Shown here: positions 1 through 9,541 of the stretch, one piece after another
How positions within the stretch are numbered: position 1 is the stretch's first letter
How the letters are laid out: each line of letters opens with the position of its first letter
DNA from: Gammaproteobacteria bacterium
GTDB lineage: Bacteria > Pseudomonadota > Gammaproteobacteria > Steroidobacterales > XN24
Reading direction: 5' to 3'
NCBI GenBank assembly: GCA_024640085.1
Contig: JAHEFR010000004.1
Coordinates: forward strand, 104,865-140,868
Length of the DNA: 36,004 nt
Made by a program: the position numbers and the translations under genes
The notes under the pieces: generated by a model
Databases searched by the model: none
Told to the model about the DNA's origin: nothing
The model's input: only the letters and a program-made list of their open reading frames with translations

Positions 1-1
1 C

Positions 2-67
2 GGCTTGATCAGTCTGACGAAGGACGACCGCGGGGCCTGCCCGGCGGATCGACCGCCTGCCGCCTGA
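2..67 (+). CDS. C-terminal end of an unidentified gene cut by the window edge (tentative)
   Basis: An open frame enters from the left edge and stops at TGA 65-67, giving about 21 residues (GLISLTKDDRGAC then a Pro/Ala-rich tail). It would converge on the lipase-like gene that ends at 102. A 12-bp palindrome, GCCCGATCGGGC at 80-91, lies between the two stops and might help termination, although it has no T-run. The fragment is too short to assign a family. It may be no gene at all; only the upstream sequence can decide. Confidence 0.25.
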   Translation, partial: GLISLTKDDRGACPADRPPAA

Positions 68-101
68 GCCACCATCCCGGCCCGATCGGGCATTCCACTT
101 G

Positions 102-983
102 TCACCTGGCGCCGGCCGGCGCGGCGCACGCCTCGACCAGCGCCCTGACGTCTTCGCCGCCCGCGTGATCGAAGCGCCCGTCCGTCAGGAACCGAAGGGT
201 CTGTCGCGCCACCTCCGGGGACCGCATGACGAAGGCATGAGAGTCCGGCACGGCGACGATGTCACGGGCGCCGTCGATCCACATGCTGCAGAGGGAGACG
301 ATGCCGTCGTCCTCACCGGGGATCACCATGGAGCCGGCCGGATTGATGGTCCCGGTGGCCGCGATGACGCCGAGTTCGAAGGTCGGCGGCGGCAGGCGGT
401 TGGGCAGGCTGTCCGGCCCGGTTCCCATCTGCACCGCCGTGGGGCCCATCAGGATCTCGAACAGCCAGGTGTCGCCCAGCCGATCGACGAGTTCGCTGCC
501 GCGGTTCGGAGGCGACAGCATCACGACCCTGCCGATTCTCCGGTCCCCCGATCTGGCGGCATAGGCCCGCACCAGGATGCCGCCAAGAGAATGGGTGACA
601 AAGTCGATCCTGCCGGCATCTGCGCAGCACTGCCGTAACGCCTCGCCGAGGACGTCAACCAGCGCCCCCGGTCCAAGGTCCCGGGACGGGTAGCCGACGT
701 TGAATACCCGGTATCCCGCCGCCGCGATCCGCTCCGCAAGGGGCTGCATCGAGCGGTCGCTGCGCGCAAGACCGTGCAGCACGACCACATATTCCTCGGC
801 CAGAGGGTCCGCTCCGGAGCCCGCGTGCGCCGGCCACGTGAGAATGAACGTGGCGCCGAGCGTGGCTATCACCCATGACCGGATGGCAGCAAATGTCCTC
901 AACCGATTGGCCCCTGGCCGGGTGAGGGACTCAGCCAGCCCAGGCCCGATGCTGCCGCGTCCCAAGCCCTCGACAACATCCAT
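102..983 (-). CDS. Exported alpha/beta hydrolase, lipase-like
   Basis: This 293-residue protein has the fold signature of the lipase/PGAP1-like alpha/beta hydrolases. A VVVLHG oxyanion-strand motif lies at residues 66-71, and the nucleophile elbow THSLGG puts the catalytic serine at about Ser132. Plausible acid and base are Asp226 (GEDDG) and His249 (DSHAF). A hydrophobic stretch at about 33-54 ending WPAHAG looks like a signal peptide or anchor, so it probably acts outside the cytoplasm. The substrate is unknown; an ester or lipid is likely. It begins 14 bases after the hutU stop on the same strand, so it could be co-transcribed, although no functional link to histidine breakdown is apparent. 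The ribosome site before ATG 983 is weak. MenH, which is missing from this window, is also an alpha/beta hydrolase, but this protein is exported and lipase-like, so it is a poor candidate for that role. Confidence 0.75.
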   Translation of the reverse strand: MDVVEGLGRGSIGPGLAESLTRPGANRLRTFAAIRSWVIATLGATFILTWPAHAGSGADPLAEEYVVVLHGLARSDRSMQPLAERIAAAGYRVFNVGYPSRDLGPGALVDVLGEALRQCCADAGRIDFVTHSLGGILVRAYAARSGDRRIGRVVMLSPPNRGSELVDRLGDTWLFEILMGPTAVQMGTGPDSLPNRLPPPTFELGVIAATGTINPAGSMVIPGEDDGIVSLCSMWIDGARDIVAVPDSHAFVMRSPEVARQTLRFLTDGRFDHAGGEDVRALVEACAAPAGAR

Positions 984-997
984 TCGCCGCGGCCCGA

Positions 998-2692
998 TCA
1001 GTCGCCGAGCATCGGCAAGTCCAGGCCGCGCTCCCTTGCGATCTCGATGGCATGGGCATAACCGGCGTCGGCGTGGCGCATCACGCCGGTCCCCGGGTCG
1101 TTGGTCAACACGAGTTCGAGCTGCTTCTCGGCCCGCTCACTGCCATCGGCCACGATGACCACACCCGCATGCAGGGAGTAGCCCATGCCGACGCCGCCTC
1201 CGTGATGGAAACTCACCCAGGATGCGCCGCTGGCGGTGTTGAGCATGGCGTTGAGCAGCGGCCAGTCCGCCACCGCGTCCGACCCGTCCTTCATCGCCTC
1301 GGTCTCCCGGTTGGGAGAGGCCACCGAGCCGGAATCGAGATGGTCCCGGCCGATGACGACCGGTGCTTTCAGCTGGCCCTCTCTCACCATCTGGTTGAAG
1401 GCCAGCCCCAGGCGATGACGCTCCTTGTATCCCAGCCAGCAGATGCGACAGGGCAGGCCCTGGAAATGGATCCGCTCCCGGGCCGCGTCCAGCCAGCGGT
1501 GCAGGCCCGGCTTGTCCGGGAACAACTCCCTGGCCTTCTCGTCGGTACGGTAAATATCATCCGGGTCCCCTGAGAGCGCCGCCCACCGGAAGGGGCCGAC
1601 GCCCTCGCAGAAGAGCGGCCGGATATAAAGCGGCACGAATCCCTTGAAGTCGAAGGCGTTGTCCACCCCGGCGTCCTGGGCCATGGCGCGGATGTTGTTC
1701 CCGTAATCGAAAGTCGGGACCCCTGCGCCCTGCAGGCCCAGCATCGCCCTGACCTGTCTGGCCATGGACAGCTTGGCCTGACGCACGTAGTCCTGCGGAT
1801 CCGCGCGTCTCAAGACCGCCGCCTGGTCCACGCCGTAACCCACCGGCACATAGCCGTTCAAGGGGTCGTGGGCAGAGGTCTGGTCCGTGACGAGATGGGG
1901 ATGGTCGCCCGACCGGAAGATGGCCTCGAATACCTCGGCGGCGTTGCCCAGCAGCCCCACTGACTCGGCGCGGCCATTCTCCCTCGCCGCGCGGATCAGT
2001 GCCATGGCCTCGTCGAGACTGTCGGCCCGATGGTCCAGGTAACCTGTCTCCAGGCGCTTCTGGATACGTGAAGGATCCACCTCGACCGCCAGGCAGCTCA
2101 GGCCGGCGAAAACCGCCGCCAAGGGCTGAGCGCCGCCCATGCCCCCGAGGCCACCGGTCAACAGCCACTTGCCAGCCGGGTCGCCTTCGTAGTGCTGGCG
2201 CACTGCCTCGGCAAAGGTCTCGTAAGTCCCCTGAACGATGCCCTGGGAACCGATGTAGATCCAGGATCCGGCCGTCATCTGGCCGTACATCATCAGGCCC
2301 TTGCGGTCGAGTTCGTGGAAGTGATCCCAGTCGGCCCACTTGCCGACCAGGTTGGAGTTTGCGATCAGGACGCGGGGCGCGAATTCATGGGTGCGGAAGA
2401 CTCCGACCGGCTTGCCGGACTGCACCAGCAGGGTCTCGTCGTCCTCGAGCCGTTTCAGGGTGGCGACGATGGCGTCGTAGCACTCCCAGTTTCGGGCGGC
2501 CCGGCCGATACCTCCGTAGACGATGAGTTCCTTCGGATTCTCCGCCACCACCGGGTCCAGGTTGTTCATCAGCATCCTGAGCGCGGCTTCCTGCACCCAG
2601 CCCTTGCAGGACATCTCCGGGCCAGTGGGCGCGTGAATGTCCACGTCCCGGTAACGGGTGCCTGCGGGATCGACGAGTTGCTGGTCGTTCAT
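998..2692 (-). CDS. hutU: Urocanate hydratase (urocanase)
   Basis: HutU converts urocanate to 4-imidazolone-5-propionate with tightly bound NAD+, the second step of histidine degradation in the cytoplasm. The 564-residue product is the normal family length and keeps the hallmark segments [62 protein letters not shown] and the [15 protein letters not shown] loop near the C-terminus. ATG 2692 is chosen over an open extension to 2755 because it follows a GGAGA ribosome site and starts the family-typical [11 protein letters not shown]. No hutH, hutI, hutG or hutC is present, which is unusual because hut genes normally cluster. The remainder may lie beyond the left edge or elsewhere. Confidence 0.96.
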   Translation of the reverse strand: MNDQQLVDPAGTRYRDVDIHAPTGPEMSCKGWVQEAALRMLMNNLDPVVAENPKELIVYGGIGRAARNWECYDAIVATLKRLEDDETLLVQSGKPVGVFRTHEFAPRVLIANSNLVGKWADWDHFHELDRKGLMMYGQMTAGSWIYIGSQGIVQGTYETFAEAVRQHYEGDPAGKWLLTGGLGGMGGAQPLAAVFAGLSCLAVEVDPSRIQKRLETGYLDHRADSLDEAMALIRAARENGRAESVGLLGNAAEVFEAIFRSGDHPHLVTDQTSAHDPLNGYVPVGYGVDQAAVLRRADPQDYVRQAKLSMARQVRAMLGLQGAGVPTFDYGNNIRAMAQDAGVDNAFDFKGFVPLYIRPLFCEGVGPFRWAALSGDPDDIYRTDEKARELFPDKPGLHRWLDAARERIHFQGLPCRICWLGYKERHRLGLAFNQMVREGQLKAPVVIGRDHLDSGSVASPNRETEAMKDGSDAVADWPLLNAMLNTASGASWVSFHHGGGVGMGYSLHAGVVIVADGSERAEKQLELVLTNDPGTGVMRHADAGYAHAIEIARERGLDLPMLGD

Positions 2693-2762
2693 CGGGTCTC
2701 TCCGGGGGAATGGCTCCGACGACGCGCGCTGTGGCGCGGATACCCGCCGGGACATGCGAGAT

Positions 2763-3012
2763 TCACTTGCCGGAATTATACGGGCTTGCCTGCCGCGGGA
2801 CCGCCAGTTCGGGCAGAGTCTCGCCCTGGGCCCGGGCCGGAGGATCCAGACCGAGGCAGCCGGTAATGGACGGCGCGAAGTCCTCGGTGCCGACCAACCG
2901 ATCCACTAGCTGGGGGGCGACTCCGCACGCCAAGGAGAGGATCCCCGTCGACGTTGAACCGGTCCTTCAGGAAGTCGCGCAAACCGGCGATCATTTGCGG
3001 AAAGGCAATCGC
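2763..3012 (-). pseudogene. Remnant of an alkaline phosphatase/phosphodiesterase-superfamily C-terminus
   Basis: No intact gene fills 2693-3035. On the minus strand a frame ending at TGA 2765-2763 reads [20 protein letters not shown], then [17 protein letters not shown]. This matches the usual end of type I phosphodiesterase, sulfatase and alkaline-phosphatase superfamily proteins, where a T-x-D-x-APT step is followed by a short LG-PP helix and a GR/GETL segment. Upstream, the plausible coding run (GLRDFLKDRFNVDGDPLLGV) sits in a different frame, so a frameshift at about 2925-2945 is needed to join them. The N-terminal catalytic part is absent. I read it as a decayed gene fragment caught between purL and hutU. 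The family call rests on motif memory only. Confidence 0.45.
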
Positions 3013-3035
3013 GCCGGATGACGAACCGGTGATGG

Positions 3036-6000
3036 TCAGGCCAGCCAGGCCCGGGCATTACGCCAGATCCGCATCCAGGGTCCGTCCTCGTCCCAGTCGT
3101 CGGGATGCCAGGAATTCTGGACTGTCCGGAACGCGCGTTCGGGGTGGGGCATGGCGACAGTCACCCGGCCGTCCGCCGAGGCCAGCGCCGCGACGCCGCC
3201 CGGGGAACCGTTGGGATTCGCCGGGTATCGCTCGGCGACCTGACCTCGATTGGTGACGTAGCGGAGAGCGACCTGGCCGGACTCCTCCAGGGTCCAGCGA
3301 TGCTCGTCATCATGAAACTCCGCGCGCCCCTCCCCATGGGAGACGGCGATCGGCAGCACGGACCCGGCCATGCCCGAAAGGAACAGGGACGGGGAATCCT
3401 GGACCTCGACCAGAGACACTCGCGCCTCGAACTGCTCCGAGCGGTTGCGGACGAACCGGGGCCAGTGATCGGCGCCCGGGATCAGCTCTTTGAGAGCGGC
3501 CATCATCTGGCAGCCATTGCAGATACCGAGCGAGAAGCTGTCCGCGCGCCGGAAGAAAGCCTCGAACTCGTCGCGTGCCCTGGCATTGAACAGGACGGTC
3601 TTGGCCCAGCCCTCTCCGGCGCCCAGCACGTCGCCGTAGGAAAATCCGCCACAAGCGACGACGCCGGCAAAGTCCGCCAGGGTCCGCCGTCCGGCGATAA
3701 GGTCGGTCATGTGCACGTCGTAACTGTCGAAGCCGGCCCGCTGGAAGGCGGCCGCCATTTCCGCATGGCTGTTCACCCCCTGCTCCCGCAGGATCGCCAC
3801 TGGCGGCCGACGACCCGTGGAGATGTAAGGAGCGGCCACGTCTTCAGTCCTGTCGAAAGTCAACCGGACCTTGAAGCCGGGGTCATCTTCGTTCAGCAGG
3901 GCGTCGTATTCCTCGACGGCGCACTCCGGATTGTCCCTGAGCGCCTGCATCCGACACGTGGTCTCTGACCAGGCCCGGTGCATCGGCACCCTGGAGTCAT
4001 CGAGCACGACCTCACCGCCGTGGCGGAGGACGAAGCGCTGCTCGGCCGTCACCTCTCCCAGCACATGGACGAGATCGCCCAGCCCGATCTCCTCGGCCAA
4101 CGTGAGCACGTCTTCCAGGGCGTCCTCCCGAACCTGGAGGACGGCCCCCAGCTCCTCGCTGAACAATGCCGGCACCGGGTCCGGGCCTAGGCCGGACAGA
4201 TCGACGTCCAGCCCGGCGTGGCCGGCGAATGCCATCTCGGCAAGTGCGGCCAGGAGTCCGCCGTCCGACCGGTCATGATAGGCGATCAGCCGGCCCTCCC
4301 GATTGAGGGTCTGCACCAGGTCGAAGAACGCCCGTAGCTGGTCCGGAGCGTCGAGATCCGGCACTTCCCGCCCCATGCGCCCGTAGACCTGGGCCAGGGC
4401 GGATCCACCCATGCGATTGCGCCCGTTGCCCAGATCGATCAGCACCAACCGGGTAGGCCCGAGATCAGTCCTCAGGCACGGAGTCAGTGTGGCCCGCACG
4501 TCCTCCACCGGCGCGAACGCCGAGACGATCAGGGACAGGGGCGCCACGACGCTTCGCCGTTGTCCGTCCTGCTCCCAGGTGGTCCGCATGGAGAGGGAGT
4601 CCTTGCCGACCGGGATCGCGATCCCGAGAGCGGGACAGAGTTCCTCGCCTATCGCTTTGACCGTGTCATACAGCGTAGCGTCCTCACCCTGCTCCCCGCA
4701 CGCCGCCATCCAGTTTGCGGACAGCCTCACGTGCCCCAGGGACGGCAGGCTGGCCGCCGCGATATTGGTGATCGCCTCGCCGACGGCTATCCTCGCCGAC
4801 GCTGGCCCGTCCAGGGCCGCCAGCGGTGTCCTCTCCCCCATAGCCATGGCCTCGCCCGTGTAGCCCTCGTACCCCGACAGGGTTACGGCCACGTCGCTCA
4901 CCGGTACTTGCCAGGGCCCCACCATCTGGTCCCGCGAACAAAGGCCGCCGACGGTGCGATCCCCGATGGTGATCAGGAAGGTCTTGTCGGCCACGGCGGG
5001 CAGACGCAACACCCGGTACACCGCCTCCGACAGATCGTCGATCGTGGGCAGGTCGTCCCCCTCGTGGAGCACCCGGTTTACGTCCCGGGACATCCGCGGC
5101 GGTTTCCCCAGGAGTACCTCGACGGGCATGTCCACCGGGAAGTCGTCGAAGTGATCGTCGTGGACCACCAATTGCCGTTTCTCGGTCGTCTCCCCCACCA
5201 CCGCGAACGGGCACCGCTCCCGCTCGCTCATTGCCGCGAATTCGTCGATCCGGTCCGGCGGCACCGCCAGCACGTATCGTTCCTGGGCCTCGTTGCACCA
5301 GATCGCCATCGGGGACATGCCCTGCTCGTCGTTGGGCACGTCGCGAAGCTCGATACGCCCACCCAGGCCGCTGTGGTCGATGACCTCGGGCAGGGCGTTC
5401 GAAAGCCCACCGGCCCCCACGTCATGGATCAGGATGATCGGGTTGTCGTCACCCATGGCCCAGCAGGCGTCGATGACCTCCTGGGCGCGCCGCTGCATCT
5501 CCGGATTACCCCGTTGCACGGAGGCAAAGTCCAGATCCTCGGCGCTCTGGCCCTGGGACATGGACGATGCGGCTCCGCCGCCGAGCCCGATGAGCATGGC
5601 CGGCCCGCCCAGCACGACGAGCTTCGCCCCGACCGGAACGTCGCCTTTCTCCACGTGGGACGCGCGGATGTTCCCGAGTCCACCGGCGATCATGATGGGC
5701 TTGTGATATCCGCGCAGCACGCCGCCCACCGGTTGCTCGAAAGTGCGGAAATAGCCGGCCAGGTTGGGTCGACCGAATTCGTTGTTGAACGAGGCGCCGC
5801 CCACCGGCCCGTCGATCATGATTTCCAGGGCGGACGCGATGCGCTCCGGCTTGCCGTTATCGGTCTCCCAGGGCTGCCCGAAGCCGGGGATCTTCAGGTG
5901 GGAAACCGAGAAACCGGTCAGGCCGGCCTTCGGCTTGGCGCCCGTGCCGGTAGCGCCCTCGTCCCGGATCTCTCCCCCGGACCCGGTCGCCGCCCCCGGG

Positions 6001-6914
6001 AAGGGCGATATGGCCGTCGGGTGATTGTGCGTCTCCACCTTCATCAGGATGTGGACGTCTTCCTCGTGATAGTCATAGGCACCCGTGGCCGGGTCGGCGT
6101 AGTAGCGTCGCGCGCGCCATCCCTCCATGACCGCGGCATTGTCCGTGTATGCGGACAGGATGCCGTCCGGAGCCGCGGCATGAGTGTTCTTGATCATCTG
6201 GAACAGGGACCGGTGTTTCGGCTCTCCGTCCACGATCCAGTCCGCGTTGAAGATCTTGTGCCGGCAGTGCTCGGAATTCGCCTGGGCGAACATCATCAAC
6301 TCGACATCGGTGGGGTTGCGACCCTCGCCCTTGAAGTGAGCCAACAGATAGTCGACCTCGTCGGCTGACAGTGCCAAACCGAGGGAGGCATTCGCAGCGT
6401 CGAGGGTACCCCGGCCGCCGTCCATCACGTCGACGTGTACCATCGGCGCCGGCGCATGATGCTCGAACAGGCGGGCTGCGTCGTCCACCTCATACACCAC
6501 CGACTCGGTCATGCGGTCGTACAGGCACGCGGCGACCCGCTCCAGCGCGTCCCGGTCGAACTGATCGTCAGTCACCAGCCGGTAGGCGATTCCCCGTTCG
6601 ATACGCCTGACGCCGTCGAGGCCGCAGTTACGGGCGATGTCAGTTGCCTTGCTGGACCAGGGAGAGATGGTCCCGAAACGCGGCAACACCAGCGCCAGTG
6701 CGCCCTCCGGATCGTCCTGTTTGCGCGTGGGACCGTAGGTCAGCAGCCGCTCCAATACCAGGGACTGCGGCTCGGTGAGATCTCCTTCCAGCTCCACGAA
6801 ATGCACGAACCGGGTACTGAACGACGCCACCCCGGGGGCAGCGGACCGCACGGACTCCAGCAGCTTGTCGATACGGAAACGGGACAGCGCCGGCGCGCCG
6901 GGGATGATCAGCAT
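3036..6914 (-). CDS. purL: Phosphoribosylformylglycinamidine synthase, single-chain
   Basis: PurL performs the fourth step of purine synthesis, FGAR + glutamine + ATP to FGAM. At 1292 residues this is the large proteobacterial form that fuses the PurS-like, synthetase and glutaminase parts. The start reads [19 protein letters not shown]. The synthetase core carries [14 protein letters not shown] and [20 protein letters not shown]. The C-terminal class I glutaminase has [17 protein letters not shown], the nucleophile in GICNGCQ (Cys1135) and the His/Glu pair in MPHPERAF (about His1257 and Glu1259), so it appears fully active. It follows the WalJ-like gene by 81 bases on the same strand and probably shares its transcript. 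The ribosome site before ATG 6914 is weak. Confidence 0.98.
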   Translation of the reverse strand: MLIIPGAPALSRFRIDKLLESVRSAAPGVASFSTRFVHFVELEGDLTEPQSLVLERLLTYGPTRKQDDPEGALALVLPRFGTISPWSSKATDIARNCGLDGVRRIERGIAYRLVTDDQFDRDALERVAACLYDRMTESVVYEVDDAARLFEHHAPAPMVHVDVMDGGRGTLDAANASLGLALSADEVDYLLAHFKGEGRNPTDVELMMFAQANSEHCRHKIFNADWIVDGEPKHRSLFQMIKNTHAAAPDGILSAYTDNAAVMEGWRARRYYADPATGAYDYHEEDVHILMKVETHNHPTAISPFPGAATGSGGEIRDEGATGTGAKPKAGLTGFSVSHLKIPGFGQPWETDNGKPERIASALEIMIDGPVGGASFNNEFGRPNLAGYFRTFEQPVGGVLRGYHKPIMIAGGLGNIRASHVEKGDVPVGAKLVVLGGPAMLIGLGGGAASSMSQGQSAEDLDFASVQRGNPEMQRRAQEVIDACWAMGDDNPIILIHDVGAGGLSNALPEVIDHSGLGGRIELRDVPNDEQGMSPMAIWCNEAQERYVLAVPPDRIDEFAAMSERERCPFAVVGETTEKRQLVVHDDHFDDFPVDMPVEVLLGKPPRMSRDVNRVLHEGDDLPTIDDLSEAVYRVLRLPAVADKTFLITIGDRTVGGLCSRDQMVGPWQVPVSDVAVTLSGYEGYTGEAMAMGERTPLAALDGPASARIAVGEAITNIAAASLPSLGHVRLSANWMAACGEQGEDATLYDTVKAIGEELCPALGIAIPVGKDSLSMRTTWEQDGQRRSVVAPLSLIVSAFAPVEDVRATLTPCLRTDLGPTRLVLIDLGNGRNRMGGSALAQVYGRMGREVPDLDAPDQLRAFFDLVQTLNREGRLIAYHDRSDGGLLAALAEMAFAGHAGLDVDLSGLGPDPVPALFSEELGAVLQVREDALEDVLTLAEEIGLGDLVHVLGEVTAEQRFVLRHGGEVVLDDSRVPMHRAWSETTCRMQALRDNPECAVEEYDALLNEDDPGFKVRLTFDRTEDVAAPYISTGRRPPVAILREQGVNSHAEMAAAFQRAGFDSYDVHMTDLIAGRRTLADFAGVVACGGFSYGDVLGAGEGWAKTVLFNARARDEFEAFFRRADSFSLGICNGCQMMAALKELIPGADHWPRFVRNRSEQFEARVSLVEVQDSPSLFLSGMAGSVLPIAVSHGEGRAEFHDDEHRWTLEESGQVALRYVTNRGQVAERYPANPNGSPGGVAALASADGRVTVAMPHPERAFRTVQNSWHPDDWDEDGPWMRIWRNARAWLA

Positions 6915-6995
6915 CGGAGCGTTTTCCCAGGGGCGGGTTGGGGATGCGAATGATACCGGACGCCGATGACGCGCTCCACCGGCATCGATGATGCG

Positions 6996-7757
6996 TTAGT
7001 CGATCCGGCGCCAGTCCAGACCGCCTTCCTGACCCGCGGCGCCAATCTCGTTTTGCGGAACGCCCAGCGCCGAGGCCAGGGCCTCTAGGGCCAGGTCCCG
7101 GGTGTTGTTGGTCTCACTGATATGTACCGCGACCAGATGCTGCAGGCAGCCCGTGTCCAGGTCGTGGATGAGTGCCGCCGACTGACTGTTGTTCAGATGG
7201 CCGAGGTCGCCTGCCACCCGACGCTTTACCGTCATCGGATAGGGACCGCGCATCAGCATATCCAGGTCATGGTTGCACTCAATCACGAGCGCGTCGCAGC
7301 CCGACAGGCGCTCGGCGATGTGGCGGGTAATGTGCCCCGTGTCGGTGAGGATCCCAAGGCGCCTGTCTCCATCGCCGAAAACGAACTGACACGGCTCCCG
7401 CGCGTCGTGAGGCACCGGCATGGGCTCGATCCGCAGGTCGCCCACCTCGAACGACTCGTGGCAACTGAAAAGATTCAGGCCAGGGATGTCCTTGTCGGGT
7501 GCCGCCGCGAAGGTCCCCGGCGTCATCCAGACAGCAATCCCGTAGCGCCGCGCCAGCCGCGCCACCCCCCCGATATGGTCGGAGTGCTCATGGGTGACCA
7601 GCACGGCGGCGATGTCACCGACGGCAACGCCCAGTCGGGCAAGCCGCGTCTCGGCTGCCGCCACCGAGAATCCGCAGTCGATCATCACACAGGTGTCCCC
7701 GCTGCCGACGAGCGCGGAGTTGCCCTTGCTGCCGCTGCCCAGATAGGAGAACCGCAT
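6996..7757 (-). CDS. MBL-fold metallo-hydrolase of the YycJ/WalJ type
   Basis: This 253-residue protein starts MRFSYLGSGSKGNSALV, the characteristic opening of the YycJ/WalJ family of metallo-beta-lactamase-fold hydrolases. The metal-binding HxHxDH motif is THEHSDH with His56, His58, Asp60 and His61. Further ligands probably lie in VPHDA, LTDTGH and the C-terminal VHISETNN segment. Relatives are thought to act as DNA nucleases or phosphodiesterases in the cytoplasm; the substrate here cannot be read from sequence. It lies 49 bases downstream of the DUF1820 gene and 81 upstream of purL, all on one strand, suggesting one operon. Confidence 0.85.
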   Translation of the reverse strand: MRFSYLGSGSKGNSALVGSGDTCVMIDCGFSVAAAETRLARLGVAVGDIAAVLVTHEHSDHIGGVARLARRYGIAVWMTPGTFAAAPDKDIPGLNLFSCHESFEVGDLRIEPMPVPHDAREPCQFVFGDGDRRLGILTDTGHITRHIAERLSGCDALVIECNHDLDMLMRGPYPMTVKRRVAGDLGHLNNSQSAALIHDLDTGCLQHLVAVHISETNNTRDLALEALASALGVPQNEIGAAGQEGGLDWRRID

Positions 7758-7806
7758 CAGCGAAACTGACGATGCATCGGGATATCCGGCCCCGTGGACG
7801 GACCCG

Positions 7807-8151
7807 TCACTTGTTGCCGGCGTCGCCGCCGCCCGGCGTGTAGACAGGCATCGGAAACGGCGTCACGTTATCGCCCTCGAGTCGGGAAATCTTGCTCACC
7901 CCCTGCTTCTCGACCTCATCGATCCGCAGGACGGCGTGCACGGGGATATAGGTCCTTTTCACGCCGGAGAATTCGGTCTTTATGCGTTCCTCGGACGGGT
8001 CCACGACCACCGATGTCCGCTCTCCGAAAATCAGCTCCTCCACCTCGACAAAGCCAAGTATGGCCCCGTGGCTGACCTGGCGCGCATAGATCTCGTAGAC
8101 CTTGCCTCCACTGAGAAACAGGACCTTGTAGATGTTCTTCGGAGATGACAT
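7807..8151 (-). CDS. DUF1820 family protein
   Basis: A 114-residue cytoplasmic protein beginning MSSPKNIYKVLFLSGGKVYEIYA. It matches the short proteobacterial DUF1820 family, which has the NIYKVLF and FSGVKRTYIPVHAVLRIDEV blocks and a proline/glycine-rich tail. No catalytic residues, membrane segments or signal peptide are visible, and the function of the family is not established as far as I know. It is the first gene of the probable DUF1820-walJ-purL unit. Its promoter is well defined at 8203-8230. Confidence 0.85.
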   Translation of the reverse strand: MSSPKNIYKVLFLSGGKVYEIYARQVSHGAILGFVEVEELIFGERTSVVVDPSEERIKTEFSGVKRTYIPVHAVLRIDEVEKQGVSKISRLEGDNVTPFPMPVYTPGGGDAGNK

Positions 8152-8202
8152 TCGTTACCTTCTGTGTCGGCCCAGGCGTGACCGTATCGGTTGCATGACG
8201 GC

Positions 8203-8230
8203 ATTATAGATCACAAGCTGCTGTTTTAAA
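8203..8230 (-). promoter_or_regulatory. Sigma70-type promoter for the DUF1820-walJ-purL unit
   Basis: On the minus strand a perfect -10 TATAAT (8208-8203) lies 16 bases after a TTTAAA -35-like hexamer (8230-8225). The predicted start of transcription is about 8196, leaving a leader of roughly 45 bases before ATG 8151. This part of the divergent gap is the most AT-rich stretch in the area. The opposite-strand promoter for the FHA gene is not obvious. Confidence 0.55.
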
Positions 8231-8338
8231 TGGCAAATTACTCCGACAATCCAGCGCTTGTGGCCGCCCGGCAGATACATTACTTTTGGCCAGGCCTCTT
8301 TTCCGACAATTGCGGAGTGTTCCGAGCGCGGTAATCCC

Positions 8339-9535
8339 ATGCCTCTCACCCTCAGGATCATCAGTTCGCAGAAAGATCTGCTCGGCCCCGAGGGCATCCA
8401 TGTCTTCAGCGTCCACGGGGGGACCATCGGACGTGCGCCCGACAACGACTGGGTACTCCCGGACCCGGAAAGATACCTCTCGTCGCATCACGCCATCATC
8501 GACTACCAGGACGGCGCCTATTTTCTCCGGGACAAGAGCACCAACGGCGTGTTCGTCAACGATGCCGACCAGCCCGTCGGACAGGGTTCGCCGATCCGAT
8601 TGTACGACGGCGACAGGATGCGGATGGGCCAATATCAGTTCCAGGTAAGCATTCTGAACGTCAGCCTGGAGGGCAACAAGGATAGCGCCGTGTTCCTCGC
8701 GGAAGATGCGGGCGACGAGGATCGGGAGACCGAGAAGCGTCCCGGCGACCCGGATTTCGAGCTCCAGGACAAGGGAAGCCTGGATGCCGAGGAGTTCCTG
8801 GAGGACTTCTCGGTCATCGAGGACGTTCAGGCCATGACCGGTACGCGGGTTATCGGCGAGAAAGACGCGGGGCCGGAGGAAGACATCACCCAGGAGATCG
8901 CCCAGATCCAGGGTCAAGGCCTGGCAGAAGCCGCCAAGCTCGTGTTCGATGCCGCGGGCATCGATCCGCGCAAGATCACGGAGGGGCGGGAGAAGCAGTT
9001 CCTGCTGACTGCCGGACGGATGCTCCGACTGTGCATCGGAGGGCTTCTCGATGTGCTGCGCGCCCGATCCAGGGTAAAGGGGGAACTGGACCTGGAGCAG
9101 ACCGGCGTCAAGCCCGGCGAAAACAATCCCCTTAAGTTCGCCGTCGACGTGGACCAGGCCCTGGACGCCCTGCTGTTTTACCGGGGCAGTCGGTATCTGC
9201 CGGTCATGGACGCCCTCGAACATGCGTTCATCGATCTCCAGGCCCACGAACGCGCGCTGGTAGCGGCGATGAAGGCGGCTTTCGACGAGCAACTCCGCGG
9301 CTTCGATCCGGACAGCCTCGAGAAACGATTCGACAAGGGACTGAGACGCGGAGCTCTCAAGGGCCTCAGCAACCCCGCCAAGTACTGGGACCTTTACCGG
9401 GAGCATTTCGATCTGACTTCAAAGCGCTCCGAACGCAGTTTCGACGAGGTCACCGCCCGCGTGTTCGTCGAGGCGTACTCGGCGGAGATCGAGCGGCTCG
9501 GGAAGCTTCGCGCTGCCAGGCGCGACCCGGACTGA
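8339..9535 (+). CDS. tagH: FHA-domain protein of the type VI secretion TagH type (orphan)
   Basis: The 398-residue protein has an N-terminal forkhead-associated domain at about residues 1-105, with GRAPDNDW (Gly31, Arg32), LSSHHA (Ser48-His51) and STNGVFVND (Asn69-Gly70), the phosphothreonine-binding signature. An acidic linker covers about 115-195. The C-terminal about 200 residues match the TagH/ImpI region found with type VI secretion systems (GREKQFLLTAGRMLRL; FRYLPVMD-like block as YRGSRYLPVMDALEHAF; GLSNPAKYWDLYREHF). In type VI systems such proteins link Ser/Thr phosphorylation to assembly. No tss gene, PpkA kinase or PppA phosphatase is in the window, so it is an orphan here. ATG 8339 is taken because the FHA fold begins at once; the ribosome site is weak. 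It converges with pncB, with 6 bases between the stops. Confidence 0.85.
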   Translation: MPLTLRIISSQKDLLGPEGIHVFSVHGGTIGRAPDNDWVLPDPERYLSSHHAIIDYQDGAYFLRDKSTNGVFVNDADQPVGQGSPIRLYDGDRMRMGQYQFQVSILNVSLEGNKDSAVFLAEDAGDEDRETEKRPGDPDFELQDKGSLDAEEFLEDFSVIEDVQAMTGTRVIGEKDAGPEEDITQEIAQIQGQGLAEAAKLVFDAAGIDPRKITEGREKQFLLTAGRMLRLCIGGLLDVLRARSRVKGELDLEQTGVKPGENNPLKFAVDVDQALDALLFYRGSRYLPVMDALEHAFIDLQAHERALVAAMKAAFDEQLRGFDPDSLEKRFDKGLRRGALKGLSNPAKYWDLYREHFDLTSKRSERSFDEVTARVFVEAYSAEIERLGKLRAARRDPD

Positions 9536-9541
9536 GCCCGG

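Noticed and set aside
4560-6368. A 602-codon open frame on the plus strand inside purL
   Set aside because: It is antisense to a full, motif-rich purL and its protein has no recognisable domain; long antisense frames are expected at this GC content.
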